Below, one piece after another: positions 1 to 10,939 of a stretch of 64,000 nt of DNA. The notes under the pieces were generated by a model. The model made no database searches and was not told the origin of the DNA. It saw nothing but the letters and a program-made list of their open reading frames with translations. The stretch lies in NCBI GenBank assembly GCA_949130495.1, contig OX422215.1, positions 525,321,755-525,385,754 on the forward strand, in the 5' to 3' direction. Both the position numbers and the translations under genes were made by a program. The stretch is from Sambucus nigra (lineage: Eukaryota > Streptophyta > Magnoliopsida > Dipsacales > Adoxaceae). How positions within the stretch are numbered: position 1 is the first letter of the stretch; the number at the start of each line of letters is the position of its first letter.

Positions 1-1593
1 AAGTGTCATTTTTAATTTGGACCGTTCCTAACATTTTATCTAGTTTTTCCGAACGACATTCCAAATCAAATTTGACATTACTAGAATCTTTTAATTTATT
101 TTCCAATTCTAAAATTTTAGATTCTAGTAAAACATTTCGCTCTTCAAAAGTAAGAAGCTCTTTTTTCAAGGATTCCATTAAACCCCTAAGGCTATCTCTC
201 TCGCCTTCTACATAGCTAAACTTATCTTGAAGAGTCCTCTCATGTGTCCTAAGGTCTTCTATTAAGGCACTTTCATCAATGACCTTGACACTCTCTCTTA
301 AACTCGCTTCTAACTTCAAATTAGCTCTTTTCAATTTAATAGATTCTTTATATAATTCATGAAAAGCATTTTGAAGTTCACTCTCATCAACCTCTTCTTC
401 ATTTTCACTCTCTCTTTCTTCTTCACTCTCACTATCATCAAAAATAAGAGAATCATGTACAATGACCTTGGAAGTGGCATGTGCTATAATTTCATCATTC
501 GATGAGTTCTCATTATCACTCACATGTCTAGCCATAAAAGCCACAAAATTTTTCTTAGTTGGGGAATCGGGCTTTTCTTCCTTATCACTATCACTAAGGG
601 TTGCATTATATGAAATAGGTCGCTTACCATCTTTCCTTAGTTTAGTGGGGCACTCATAAGCCCTATGGCCATAACCTTACAACCAAAACATTTATTAGAC
701 TCGTCCCTATCAATATTTTCATTACTAGGTTTAGGGATCTTATCGGCTTTAGAAATCTTCTCGTTTTTATCATGTTTAGAAGATTCAAATTTCTTAAAAT
801 CATTTTTAACTTTATCTTTGTTAAATTTAAGAAATTTTCTAAATTTACGAGCAAACAAAGCCATGTCTTCCGAGTCACTATCACTATCGCTCTCTACTAC
901 TTGTTTGACCTCTTTTCGGGCTTTTAAAGCAACGCCCTTTTCAATTTTCTTTTCAGTTTTAGAGGGAAACATATCTAGTTCATAGGTTTGTAAATCACCT
1001 ACAAGCTCTTCTAATTTCGTAGAGGCTAAAGTGGGTAAAGAATTTAAAACGGTCACTTTAGGAATAAATCTATCGGGTAGTGACCTCAAAATTTTCTTTA
1101 CAACACGGTCATCAGGTATTTTCTCTCCCAGGTTAAAGGATGAATTAACAATATCAGAAAGTCTAGAATAAAATTTATCAAAAGTTTCTTTTTCATCCAT
1201 TTTGATAGTTTCAAATTGAGTGGTGAGGTTTTGGAGTTTAGAAGCTTTAACGACACTCGTTCCTTCATGAGTTAATTGTAAAATATCCCAAGCTTCTTTA
1301 GAGGTTTCACACGTCATAATACGTCGGAATTCATCCGGTGCGACAACGCTAAATAAGGCATTTAAACCACGGGAATTAAAATTTGCAAGCTTAAACTCAT
1401 TTTCAGTCCATCTATCGATGGGTTTGGGAACACGTTCATTTTCAATTAGATGAGTTGGTGGGGAGTACCCGGTAACAACAAACATCCAAACACGTTCATC
1501 GATAGATTTAAGTGCCGATTTCATTCGCGCTTTCCATTAAGCGTAGTTAGAACAATCAAAAATAGGAAATTTTGAAAATGGGGAAAAATCCAT
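1..1593 (-). pseudogene. gag: copia-1 gag (UBN2-type capsid, zinc knuckle), broken
   Basis: Capsid/nucleocapsid gene of copia-1. The start is ATG 1593-1591, matching the copia-2 start; the ATG at 1524 is internal. The UBN2/retrotransposon gag domain is recognisable (CETSKEAWDIL, LRSLPDRF, VVKKILRS), followed by a Ser/Asp-rich stretch, a Lys-rich stretch and a CCHC knuckle (CFGC...). Two lesions are seen: TAA at 1539-1537 (codon 19) and a 1-bp loss near 678-680 inside the knuckle, where copia-2 reads CFGCEGYGHWAFEC. After the frameshift, the acidic and coiled-coil C-terminal part stays open to the window edge. It packages element RNA in virus-like particles in this family; this copy cannot do so alone. 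Confidence 0.85.
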
Positions 1594-1638
1594 TTTAGCC
1601 AAAAATTAAAGGATCTTAACGAAATAATTTATCGATTT

Positions 1639-1652
1639 TGGCTCTGATACCA
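1639..1652 (-). other. Primer binding site of copia-1 (tRNA-iMet)
   Basis: The minus strand reads TGGTATCAGAGCCA three bases inside the LTR. This is the standard Ty1/copia primer site complementary to the 3' end of initiator methionine tRNA, and it fixes element orientation and the LTR boundary. Confidence 0.9.
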
Positions 1653-2378
1653 ATTTGTTAGCGCAGTTGGATCCCCAGTGATTAATTATCTCACATTAAA
1701 ATAATAATTTCCTTTTACATAAATGCCGAAGCGTATAATAAGATGATGGTTCAACAACAATTAAACAAGGCCGAGTTTTAATAAAACATGTAATTCAAGT
1801 CCTAGAATTTGACTAAGTCATGATTATTCATAATTCAAAGTAAGGCGAAACTAATTTTAGCAAGTGACTTGAATAAACCAAATTAACCCAATATTAAATT
1901 AAATCCCAAATTAAATTAGTGTGATTGTAAAACCAAATTTTATCTTGAAATTAATCTAGCATGCGTTCTAAGTGATATAGAGCAAGATAAAATAAACAAT
2001 CACACAACACCGCGATGTACGAGGAAAAACCCACTAACGGGAATAAACCTCGGGACGGCCCTAGCCTCAAATCCACTAAAAACGGTATTACAAAATACAA
2101 GACAAAAAGACTTACTTCCTAAACTCGAACCCTCTCAAGCCGTGCTGCTCCTTCTTGTATCAACCTCCAATTAGCGAATAACCGACGGAGCTCCACCGTG
2201 GTCTCGAAATACACCGATGGGACTTTATATGGTCACCGTCACCCAAGCATGGAGCCTTTCTCCTTTTGGGTAGAATCTCAACAAAAGTCTTCTTTGTGAT
2301 GGGGTGTAGAAGCAAACCCGAAACGTCTCTTGAATTCGGTAGAGAAAACCGGTGCCAAAACAATCTCCAAGCAATTGA

Positions 2379-2387
2379 TATTTATAT
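2379..2387 (-). promoter_or_regulatory. LTR TATA box of copia-1
   Basis: The minus strand reads CTATATAAATA, a good plant TATA box, about 730 bp upstream of the primer site. The same box is present in the copia-2 LTRs near 25212 and 30845. Expected transcription runs leftward through R/U5 into gag. Confidence 0.65.
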
Positions 2388-2644
2388 AGAAGCTTGGATA
2401 AACAATTGGGTGTAAACTAGAGTGGTATGAATTTTTCATTAAAAATTGACACTCAAAACTTGAACATTTTCCTATAGTAATTTTGCTCTCAAACTCTCTT
2501 TTGGAGATAAACAAATGTTGGAAAAGTTGTCTTGGAAAATGTGTTTCCCGCACATAATAATGCATGAAAAAAGTTGGTTGAAAACCAAGTGGAGGAGTGG
2601 GGAAAAACTGTAAAAAACTGCCAAATAACTGTTCCCGCTGGAAG

Positions 2645-2935
2645 TTCGTTCGAACGAACGTGATTCTCGTTCGAACGAGACTTCTAACGAGTGACCAGCC
2701 TGGGCTCGTTAGAAGTTCGTTAAATACCTCGTTAGAACGACCATTCGTTCGAACGACATATCGAACGGCATATCGAACGACTGTCCAGTTAGGGTTGTTG
2801 GCAAAACTCGTTCGAACGAACCTGGTTCGAACGACAAAACTTGTTCGAACGAAACAGGTTCGAACGACAAAACTCGTTCGAACGAAATCTGGTTCGAACG
2901 AAAAAACTCGTTCGAACGACATTTCAAACGAACAA
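2645..2935. repeat. Array of TTCGAACGA palindromes in copia U3
   Basis: About ten copies of TTCGAACGA, usually within the 10-bp palindrome CGTTCGAACG, lie 260-550 bp upstream of the TATA box. Corresponding arrays sit at about 25470-25690 (about 7 intact) and 31110-31370 (about 6 intact). The repeats create spurious open frames on both strands. Confidence 0.85.
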
Positions 2936-3305
2936 CCAGAAAGATTGAAAATTTTGATTTTGGCCCAGAAACTTTTATATACTTATTTTAAAGTTCTAAT
3001 TGATTCTTTCTGAAAATAAAATGCAGTGTTTATTACACCTAACACCCAATACAAATTGTTCCAAGCTCCTATATACATATAATTACATTCATACCTTGGG
3101 AGCATGGAACCTTAGTTGATGACGTAGAAACGAGGCACACAAACCGGCATTTTGATGAAGCTTTAAATTCTTTGCCGCTACGTCTTCAACATATACTTCA
3201 TAGGCTTGAGAATATTACAATAAATACTATCCTATGAAAAAATGTTTTTGTCCGGAATTGAGCTAAAACTATATATGGACTCAATTGGAAATTTGTGTCC
3301 TTACA

Positions 3306-3793
3306 AATATGCTGATATAGACGAATCATAAGAAGACACGTGTCGATCTACGTGGCACAATAACAACGAGGAAGTCTATTTCACCGACCAACTCCAACGC
3401 TCCGAGGAACTCCAACACTCAGAGGAACTCCTGAACGATGAGCAACTAAGGCGGTCCGAGCTGCATCTCGGCCACATCATTGATTGCCAGATAATCAAAA
3501 GTTCAACTATTCATTAAATGCTTATCATACAGACGTATACTCCTAAAGAGAATTAATTGTTTACCCTTTCACATGTACAACCTAAGGGCTATAAATACTT
3601 TGTATCACCCTCATTCTAAGGGACCGGATTTTCTTGATAGAATTACATATCGAGAACTCCAAAACACTTGGCAATAACAGAAACAATGGACGTAGGCCAT
3701 TCTTATAAGGCTGAACCACTTTAAAATTCTTTATCTCATTTAGATTTATCTGTGATTAAATAATTAGAAGCAATCTAATTTTTTACATCAACA
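3306..3793 (+). repeat. 5' LTR of Tat-1 (truncated by copia-1)
   Basis: Homologous to 14951-15456 of the 3' LTR, lacking the first 16 bases. It ends in ATCAACA before the PBS. A TATA box, CTATAAATAC, lies at about 3589-3598. It has one fewer copy of an 18-bp tandem unit (CTCCGAGGAACTCCAAC type, near 3385-3430) than the 3' LTR, which largely accounts for their length difference. Confidence 0.9.
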
Positions 3794-3796
3794 GAT

Positions 3797-3815
3797 TGGC
3801 GCTATCTGTGGGAAA
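3797..3815 (+). other. Primer binding site of Tat-1
   Basis: TGGCGCTATCTGTGGGAAA begins three bases after the LTR end. It has the TGGCGCC-NTCTGTGGGAA shape used by many plant Ty3/gypsy elements. The tRNA species was not assigned. Confidence 0.75.
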
Positions 3816-3857
3816 CGACTGTTGTTATCATTTTTCACCAAAAATCATTCATCATCA

Positions 3858-4570
3858 ATGGCAGATAATCCGTAATCCTGCAATCGAAACGCTGGAAATG
3901 GTGGAAATCTTCCAAATCCCTCTGCACCTCCAGATCTGGCAGGAATTATGACGAATCTGGCCCAAGGACAAACCGCCATACAAGAAAAAATATGGCAACT
4001 CATACAAACCCTTCATGGAGGTGCACCTGCACATTCGGGACAGTGAAGTGGTCAGAGGCAAACCTATTTACTTTCTTCACGATCCAGGCGTACTGAGTCA
4101 TATCGTAATGAGGAATCTGATGATTTCTCTTACCAACCTGGGCGAACTTCATCAATACGGGCTACAGATATGGATCAACGTATCACTCTCTCTCCAGAAA
4201 GACCCAATGCCTTGGAAAGACTGAGCAGGGTGTCTCCTTTCAGTCGATTAGGCCCTAGGAGGAATAGGAGTCCACATAAGACCACGTCGAGGAGTTTCCG
4301 ACAACCATCATATCTAAGAGAAGGATCAGCACAATCACGACTAGTTACTCGTCAAGATAGATCTCAGGAGGCCACTTCAGAATAATCAATTGCTCGAACT
4401 AATAGGCCTGAGGAAGGAAAGGATGCATGGAAAGGGTCCATTCAGCGGTTAGAGGATAGATTGGGAGAAATGGCTAAGGCAAAGAATCCCCTACAACGAA
4501 CTTTTGTTCAAGGGACACCTTTTGTCCAGGCCATTGTGGATTTCCTACACCGTCAAAGTTTAAAGCCCCT
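3858..4570 (+). pseudogene. gag: Tat-1 gag, N-terminal part, decayed
   Basis: The first ATG after the PBS opens a frame with an early TAA (3873), then a TGA near 4045 and a TAA at 4383. It encodes a Ser/Arg/Pro-rich stretch (SPERPNALERLSRV, SRLGPRRNRSP) typical of the region before the Tat gag core. Near 4545 the frame shifts by an indel into the frame used by the rest of gag-pol. Products from here cannot reach the core domain without frame correction. Confidence 0.7.
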
Positions 4571-5440
4571 GTGGTGACCCCCAAATACGATGGAAAGACA
4601 GATCCTATTCTTCACATAGAGCAATATCAAGCTGCTGCCGACATCTATGCTGTCCCCGACGAGATGAGATGCAGAGCATTCTCAGGAACTCTTACTGGAT
4701 CTGCCCAGATATGGTACAATAATCTTCCTCAGGGTAAGATCTTAACTTTCTTTCAGTTGGCCGAGTTGTTCATCGGCAATTTCTGTTTTGGAGCAAAGCC
4801 AGTAAAACGAGTAGCACACTTTTTAAGTGTTAGACAAAAATCTGGTGAGAGTACTAGAGATTACATAACTCGTTTCAATAACGAGAAGCTGGAAGTTGTA
4901 GATTATGAAGAAAAGACAACAATCACCGCCTTGATGAGTGGGTTGTTGCCTAACAAGTTGTATTACACTTTGGCGAAAGATCCACCTACAACTATGTCAG
5001 AGTTAATGGAAAAAGCGGCCAAAATCATGAATGCCGAGGAGGCTATGGTTGCGAAGAAGATTATGGATAAAGAAACCAAGGTGGAAGTCGACAAATCTAA
5101 GAAGAAGGAGCATAAGGGCAATGGCGGTGACAAGCATTCCAAAAATAATAAGTGGTCATGGGAAGTCCTGAAGAAATTCGATAATTATACTCCTTTGAAA
5201 ATGGGTATTAATCATGTCTTGGAAGAAATCAAGAATAACGAGGAAGTAAGGTGGCCAAAGAAACTGAGGTCGGACCCTGACAAAAGAGATAGAGATAAAT
5301 ATGGCGAGTTTCATAAGGATCATGGTCATATGACTAAAAATTGTATATCCCTCCAGAACGAGATTTAAACGCTCATTAGACGAGGAAAGTTGTCAAAGTA
5401 TGTTGATCGTAGAAATGAAAGAGGAAATGAAGACCGAGCA
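4571..5440 (+). pseudogene. gag: Tat-1 gag core (Retrotrans_gag) and decayed zinc knuckle
   Basis: Retrotrans_gag core (PF03732-like): PKYDGKTDP, CRAFSGTLTGSAQIWYNNLP, then FLSVRQKSGESTRDYITRFN. The C-terminal knuckle reads YGEFHKDHGHMTKNC; the usual first Cys is Gly. TAA at 5366-5368 interrupts the frame just after the knuckle. Capsid formation is the known family role. The frame continues directly into the protease, as expected of a fused gag-pol. Confidence 0.85.
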
Positions 5441-6600
5441 AGAGAGAGATCTAGATCTCCTCGTCGGGCAGAAGAAAACAGGAAAAGAGATCATGAATAT
5501 GATACAAAGGATGACCCCGATCTTCCCAAAAAGCCAAGGCAACCAGAACGCGAGGTATTTTCAATACGTTTTGGAACATTTGATTGTAATGTTATTAGAG
5601 GCGGAGATGCAGGAGGAGGAGAACTTACTGCAGAAAGAAAAGCTTACCTCGGTGAGGCTCAGGCTTGCTCATACATTCAACGGATAAATTTGGCTGAGGA
5701 GGATCGCCCGAGGAAGGTAAACAAAGAGAAGCTAGTCATTGGTTTTTCAAAAAACGACCTTGTAGGTGTTCTTTACCCTCACAACGACCCTTTGGTGATC
5801 CAAATGAGGATGAAAGAAGTAATGATTTCAAGGGTTCTGGTAGATAATGGTAGTTCGGCAGACATCATGTTCTACTCATGCTTTGACAGTTTAAATTTTA
5901 AATTATCTCAATTGGAGCCTTATCACAGACCTCTCCTGGGTTTTGCTGGCGAGAAGGTTTTTCCACTTGGGACGATCAAGTTGGATATATTCATTGGAAC
6001 TTGGACCGCTTGTCGAACAGAAAGAATACACTTCTTTGTGATGGATAAGAATGTGCAATCAGCTTACAACATCATCATGGGAAGAGTTGGTTTGAAGAAG
6101 TTCGAAGCAGTTCCATCTACAGTACATCAGTTCTTAAAATTCCCAACAAATTTTGGAGTAGGAGTTGTGAAAGGTGATGAAAAAGTAGCTCGGGAATGCT
6201 ATTATTCATCTGCCGAGCAAGAGGAGCTTGAAGAGTCAAGGAAAAAGACTACTACCTACCAGGTGGATGAAGGTACAGAAATTGAAACACTGGATCCTAG
6301 AGATGAATCCCAACTTGTAAAAGGACAGGTGGTGGAATCTACAGAAAATGTTATTCTGGACGATGAACACCCTGAACGAACAACTCAGATAGGTTCGTCG
6401 TTGGATGCTTCAATAAAACAGGAGTTGATAACTTTCTTGAGAAACAGAAAGAAAACTTTTGCATGGAGTCATGAAGACATGCCAGGAATAGATCCAAACT
6501 TCTTATGTCATGAGATCAATGTGAATAAGGAGATCAAGCCTATAAAATAGATAAGAAGAGTATTTAGTCCCGAGAAGAATCAAGCCATACAAGAGGAGGT
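5441..6600 (+). pseudogene. pol: Tat-1 aspartic protease region
   Basis: Arg/Glu-rich linker, then a retropepsin. The active-site loop is VDNGSSADI, with the catalytic Asp at 5843-5845; Asn replaces the usual Ser/Thr, as often seen in Tat elements. The flap-side NIIMGRVGL resembles the usual ILGRP/MGRP motif. After it comes an acidic spacer and the motif leading into RT (HEDMPGIDP). A TAG at 6548-6550 sits in KPIK*IRR, where families usually have Gln. Confidence 0.82.
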
Positions 6601-7380
6601 CGAGAAGCTCCAGAAAGCCCAATTCATTGAAGATGTGAAATATCCAGGCTGGTTAGCAAATGTGGTGATGGTAAAGAAGAAAAACAATAAATGGAGAATG
6701 TGTGTTGATTTCACCGATCTCAACAAGGCATGCCCAAAGGATCACTTTCCATTGCCCAGAATTGATCAACTAGTGGATGCTACCTCGGGACACGAGATGC
6801 TCAGCTTCATGGATGCTTACTCTGTCTACAACCAGATCAAAATGAAACCTGAAGACAGGGAAAGTACTTCTTTTATTACCCCTAGGGGAACTTATTATTA
6901 TAATGTTATGCCTTTTGGTTTGAAAAATGCAGGAGCGACATACCAGTGGCTGATGAACAATGTTTTTGCCGAACAAATCAGTTACAATATGGAAGTCTAT
7001 GTCGATGATATGCTGACAAAGAGGAAGAAAGCTGTTAATCATCTAGTTGACTTAGGTCAGACCTTTGATCAACTGGATAAATACCAAATTAAGCTCAACC
7101 CGACGAAGTTCACATTTGGAGTACGAGAAGGAATGTTCCTCGGGTACATCGTCAACTAGTAAGGCATTGAGGCGAATCCAGAAAAGATGAAAGCTCTTTT
7201 AGGGTTGCGATCTCCAATGACGAAGAAAGAGGTGCAGAGTCTTACAGGAAGAGTTGCAGCGCTCAACAGATTTGTATCCCGAGCAACTGATAGATGCCTC
7301 CCATTCTTCAAAACACTTCGAAAAACTTTCGAGTGGAATGATGAATGTGAAAAAGCCTTTCAAGAATTGAAGAAATATTT
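6601..7380 (+). pseudogene. pol: Tat-1 reverse transcriptase
   Basis: Reverse transcriptase fingers and palm: PGWLANVVMVKKKNNKWRM, DFTDLNKACPKDHFPLP, FMDAYSVYNQI, PRGTYYYNVMPFGLKNAGAT and the catalytic YVDD at 6998-7009. The thumb/connection follows (PMTKKEVQSLTGRVAALNRF). One TAG at 7157-7159 breaks the frame. All catalytic residues look present. Confidence 0.92.
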
Positions 7381-7830
7381 GGGAGCACCTCCACTGTTGT
7401 CCAGACCAATAATGGGAGAAAAGTTGTATTTGTACCTGGCAGTATCAGAGAATGCAGTCAGTTCGGCATTGATCAGAATGGAGAATGGAGTCCAGAAGCC
7501 AATTTATTACACAAGTAAGGCTTTCCGAGGTGCAAAGATCAGGTACCCAAAGTTGGAAAAATTGGCATTGGAATTAATTGAGGCAAGTAGAAGAATGAGG
7601 CCATATTTCCAGGACCATACCATCGCCGTGTATACCGACATGCCCTTGAGACAAGCCCTTCATAATCCAGAAAAATCAGGGAGACTGATGTACTGGGCAA
7701 TAGAGCTCGGTGAATATGATATTGTGTATGAACCTAGATCATCACTAAAAGGGTAGGCTGTAGCAGACTTTATAGCAGAGTTTACATATCCTGATACCCC
7801 CGAGGAACAAAAGTTGCTCGCTGATCAACC
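7381..7830 (+). pseudogene. pol: Tat-1 RNase H (first domain)
   Basis: Retroviral-type RNase H after RT: LYLYLAVSENAVSSALI, PIYYTSKAFRGAKIRYPKLE, and IAVYTDMPLRQAL. It ends in ADFIAEF, the usual border to the spacer before the second RNase H. TAG at 7754-7756 replaces a likely Gln codon in SLKG*AVADF. Confidence 0.85.
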
Positions 7831-7832
7831 TG

Positions 7833-8012
7833 TGGATGTTACAGGATCAACAAACACAAGCTCAGACCAACTCGGGTTGGTAAAAGGGCGAGTGGATGTT
7901 AAAGAATCAACAAACATAATCTCAGACCAACTCCGGTTGGTAAAAGGGTTTGTGGATGTAGAAGGATCATCAAATTCGAACTCAGAACAACTCCGGTAAA
8001 TAAAAGGGCGAG
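7833..8012 (+). repeat. Three 60-bp in-frame coding repeats between the two RNase H domains
   Basis: Three consecutive 60-bp units, each 20 codons, begin at VDV and end at VKGR/VKGF/IKGR, with the core SDQLxLVKG. The third has a TAA (7997-7999) where the others read TTG. The core of the unit (CTCAGACCAACTCCGGTTGG then TAAAAGGG) is the same as the non-coding repeats at 9921-10290. Confidence 0.9.
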
Positions 8013-8089
8013 AAGAGATGGTCGACGAAGAGCGAGAAACACCTGGGGAGGATGAAAGGAAACAACAAATGTGAGATAAGAAATTTAAA

Positions 8090-8590
8090 GACGAGTTACC
8101 TACATGGAGATTATATGTAGATGGGTCATCTTGCACAACAGGTTGTGGAGCAGGGATTGTTTTGAACACCCCAGACGAGATTGACATGGAATACGCCCTG
8201 CGATTCCAATTCTAAGCCTCCAATAATGAGGCTGAGTATGAGGCCATGATAGCATGTCTTAATTTAGCAAAGATTATGGAAGCGCAACAAGTGATGGTAT
8301 TCAGTGATTCTCAATTAATTGTGAATCAGATGATGGGAATATATGCAGTTAAAGGAGAATTAATGGTCAAGTATCATGAAAAGGTGATGGAGTTATTGGC
8401 AGAATTTGATGCCATTCAGTTGATCAGAATACCAAGAATGGAGAACGAACGAGCAGATGCATTGGCCCGACTAGCATCAGCTACTCGTACCGAGCTACGA
8501 AGAACGATACCAATTGAAGTATTAGAAAGTTGGAGCATAGATGAAGACCTGACAATGAATATTATTACCCTTGATTTTGGACCATCTTAG
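8090..8590 (+). pseudogene. pol: Tat-1 second (archaeal-type) RNase H
   Basis: A second RNase H domain, the hallmark of Tat-lineage elements. The acidic residues sit in LYVDGSS (Asp 8120-8122), NNEAEYEAM (Glu), VFSDSQLIVNQ (Asp) and ENERADALARLAS (Asp). Stops at 8072-8074 (just upstream), 8213-8215 and 8588-8590. All four catalytic acidic positions survive. Confidence 0.9.
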
Positions 8591-9808
8591 ATGGATCCCA
8601 TCAGGGCATATATTGAGGAGGGAAAATTACCGGAGGATAAGCTGGCTGCCAAGAAATTGAAGTTTAAAGCTGCTCGGTATGTACTAACTAATGGTGTTTT
8701 GTATAGACGAGGAATTATGGCAGGTTTGCAAAGATGTGTACATCCCTCCTAGGTGAAAGAATTGATTGAAGAGATCCATGAAGGGTCCTGTGGAGCCCAT
8801 GTAGCAGGTCGAACACTTTTGCAAAGGGTGATGACTCAAGGATACTACTAGCCAACGATGAGGGTTGATTGTATAGCTTATGCTAAGAAATGTGATAAAT
8901 GTCAACATTTTTCCTCCATCAAGTGAACTCCACAAGCATTGTTGACACCCATAACTTCCCCTTGGCCATTTTCCATGTGGGGAATTAATTTGGTTGGACC
9001 ACTGCCGACGACCCGAGGAAGATTCAAGTACCTCGTCGTCGCAGTGGATTATTTTACTAAGTGGGTAGAAGCTGAGCCCCATATTGATATGACATACGAG
9101 AAGGTGTACCGGTTCGTTTGGAATAACATCATCTTCCGATATGGTCTCCCTCATGCCTTCATCACAGACCATGGAACACAATTTGATAACGAGGAGTTTG
9201 CCGCCTATTGTCATCAGTCAAACATTTTGAAGGTTCATTCAGCACCAGGCCATCCTCAAAGCAATGGGCAGACTGAAGTGACGAACAGAACATTAATAAA
9301 TGGTTTGAAGAAGAGGCTAAGTGAGGCTAAAGCTAATTGGATTAATGAGCTACAGTCAGTATTGTGGGCTTATCGAACAACTCCCCGAGCAGCAACTAGA
9401 GAATCACCATATATGCTGGCATTTGGAAGTGAGGCCATAATACCTGTCGAGTTGGGTCTTCCAACACACAGAGTGCTGAATTTTAATTCCCCATTCAGCG
9501 ACTTAATGAGGAGATTAGATTTGGACATGCTCGAGGAGGTTAGAGAAGAGGCAGCCATTAGGAATGCTGCTTATCAACATCGAACAACTCTGTTCTACAA
9601 TAAGAGGGTGAAGAAATGCGACCTAAAAGAAGGAGATTACGTGCTAAAGAAGGTCATTCTGAAGCACAATAAGTTGGAAGCAAACTGGCATGGACCTTAC
9701 CGATTTACATAAGTTGTTCGACCAGGAACTTACCGAATAGCAACTCTAGAAGGAGAGGAATTCAAGAACGCATGGAATGCTGAACACCTATGCAAGTATT
9801 ATCAGTGA
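8591..9808 (+). pseudogene. pol: Tat-1 integrase
   Basis: H2C2 zinc domain (IHEGSCGAHVAG ... KKCDKCQ, about 8770-8910), then an rve catalytic core: WGINLVGPLP, ITDHGTQFDN, SNGQTEVTNRTL. The second Asp (9167-9169) and Glu (9275-9277) have D35E spacing. The first catalytic Asp is replaced by Asn (AAT 8987-8989). The C-terminal domain runs to WNAEHLCKYYQ and the natural stop TGA 9806-9808. Premature stops at 8750, 8849, 8924 and 9710. Integrase would be inactive even without the stops. Confidence 0.92.
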
Positions 9809-10935
9809 TGTAAAATGTAAAGCAGTTCCATCAATATGAATAAAACGATGACATTTCTCCATCTTCTCTCCTTTTATTGAAAGTTTTTTGGGGAATACTA
9901 GTGTTACACACTACAAACTATGATAGTTCAAGCTCAGACCAACTCCGGTTGGTAAAAGAGTGAGGACATGATAGTTCAAGCTCAGACCAATTCCGGTTGG
10001 TAAAAGGGCAAGAACAAACATACTCCTTTGGTTAGGAGGTGTACACTAGCTCAGATCAACTCCGGTTGGTAAAAGGGAGAGTGTACATGATAGTTCGAAC
10101 TCAAATCAACTCCGGTTGGTAAAGGGGCGAGAACACGATATTCCTAAAAATACCAACTCCGGTTGGTTAGGAAACCATACTCCTTTGGTTAGGAGGCTGA
10201 CACTGGCTCAGACCAATTTTGGTAAAAGGGCAAGTGAACATCATAGTTCAAACTCAGACCAACTCCGGTTGGTAAAAGAGCGAGAACAACATTCCTAAAA
10301 ATGTCAACGTGTTTGGCTAGGAAACAAGATATGCTCTCAAATGCCAACTTATGTTGGTCGGGAGGTAAGATTATTATAGGAAATACAAAAGTTCCTCGAA
10401 GAGCAAAATATTCCAAACTGATCCAAGTATGGTTGGTCGAGGATAAAAATCCACTAACTGTAGTTGGTCGACGAGGAGAAAATATTCCAAATAGTACCAA
10501 GTATAGCTGGTCGGGGATAAAAACCCACTAACTGTAGTTGGTCGACAAGCACAATTAAACAACCTTGGTTGGTTGGAAAAATTTTCAACATTTTTATACT
10601 CATTACTTTATTATTAAGTGATCGAGCAACATTACTAATACTTGTAACTTTTTTATTATTAAGTTGGTCGATGAACCACACAATATTGTTATGCAAGCAC
10701 AAATATAAAGTGTTTGACAAGTACAAGACAATAGCAATACAATTTTGAGAACAAAAATGAAACTCTTTCATTAAATTCAAAATGAATTACACATATTTAT
10801 TACATTGATATTAAATTGTGTACTAATTATTACATCAAAATTTCCTATTCTACTGGTTTTTTACTTCTGCTTTTGAAATAGGCTCCTCGCCAGTAGGAGG
10901 ATCTTCCAGACAAAGGGGAGAATTAATGAATTTAA
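9809..10935 (+). repeat. Tat-1 3' region with hairpin-unit tandem repeats
   Basis: Non-coding. From about 9921 to 10290 it carries degenerate units, the first two exactly 48 bp apart, each with GACCAACTCCGGTTGG. ACCAAC and GTTGGT can pair as a 6-bp stem around TCCG. From 10420 to 10550 a second duplicated segment carries CCACTAACTGTAGTTGGTCG. The remainder (10560-10935) is AT-rich with nothing recognised. Confidence 0.85.
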
Positions 10936-10939
10936 TATC

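Larger units (their letters stand above)
1..3305 (-). mobile_element. Ty1/copia element copia-1 (partial, 5' LTR and gag)
   Basis: Minus-strand copia element whose 3' half lies left of the window. Visible parts, read on the minus strand, are the 5' LTR (3305 down to 1656), a primer site matching the initiator-Met tRNA end (TGGTATCAGAGCCA) and gag. It is the same family as the complete element at 24482-31738. Its right edge (TGTAAGGACACAAATTTCC on the minus strand) abuts the 5' LTR of Tat-1, which resumes at its own position 17, so copia-1 inserted into that LTR. The duplicated target would be AATAT (3306-3310), with the partner copy outside the window. Confidence 0.9.
1656..3305 (-). repeat. 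5' LTR of copia-1
   Basis: A 1650-bp LTR with TG...CA ends, homologous to 24482-26063 and 30113-31738. U3 lies at the high-coordinate end and holds the palindrome array. A TATA box follows, then R/U5, then the primer site. The stretch near 1720-1790 differs from both copia-2 LTRs, so this is a slightly different subfamily. Confidence 0.9.

Noticed and set aside
665..985. Plus-strand open frames facing gag of the copia elements
   Set aside because: Shadows of the gag gene on the minus strand.
2160..2363. A 67-codon minus-strand frame (MFWHRFSLPNSRDV...) open in all three copia LTRs
   Set aside because: Conservation is explained by LTR similarity. Its ATG lies at or upstream of the expected transcription start set by the TATA box near 2383, so a translated product is doubtful.
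2278..3013. Long frames on both strands rich in SFER/VRT repeats
   Set aside because: They come from the palindromic TTCGAACGA array, which stays open on both strands by composition; no start or homology supports them.
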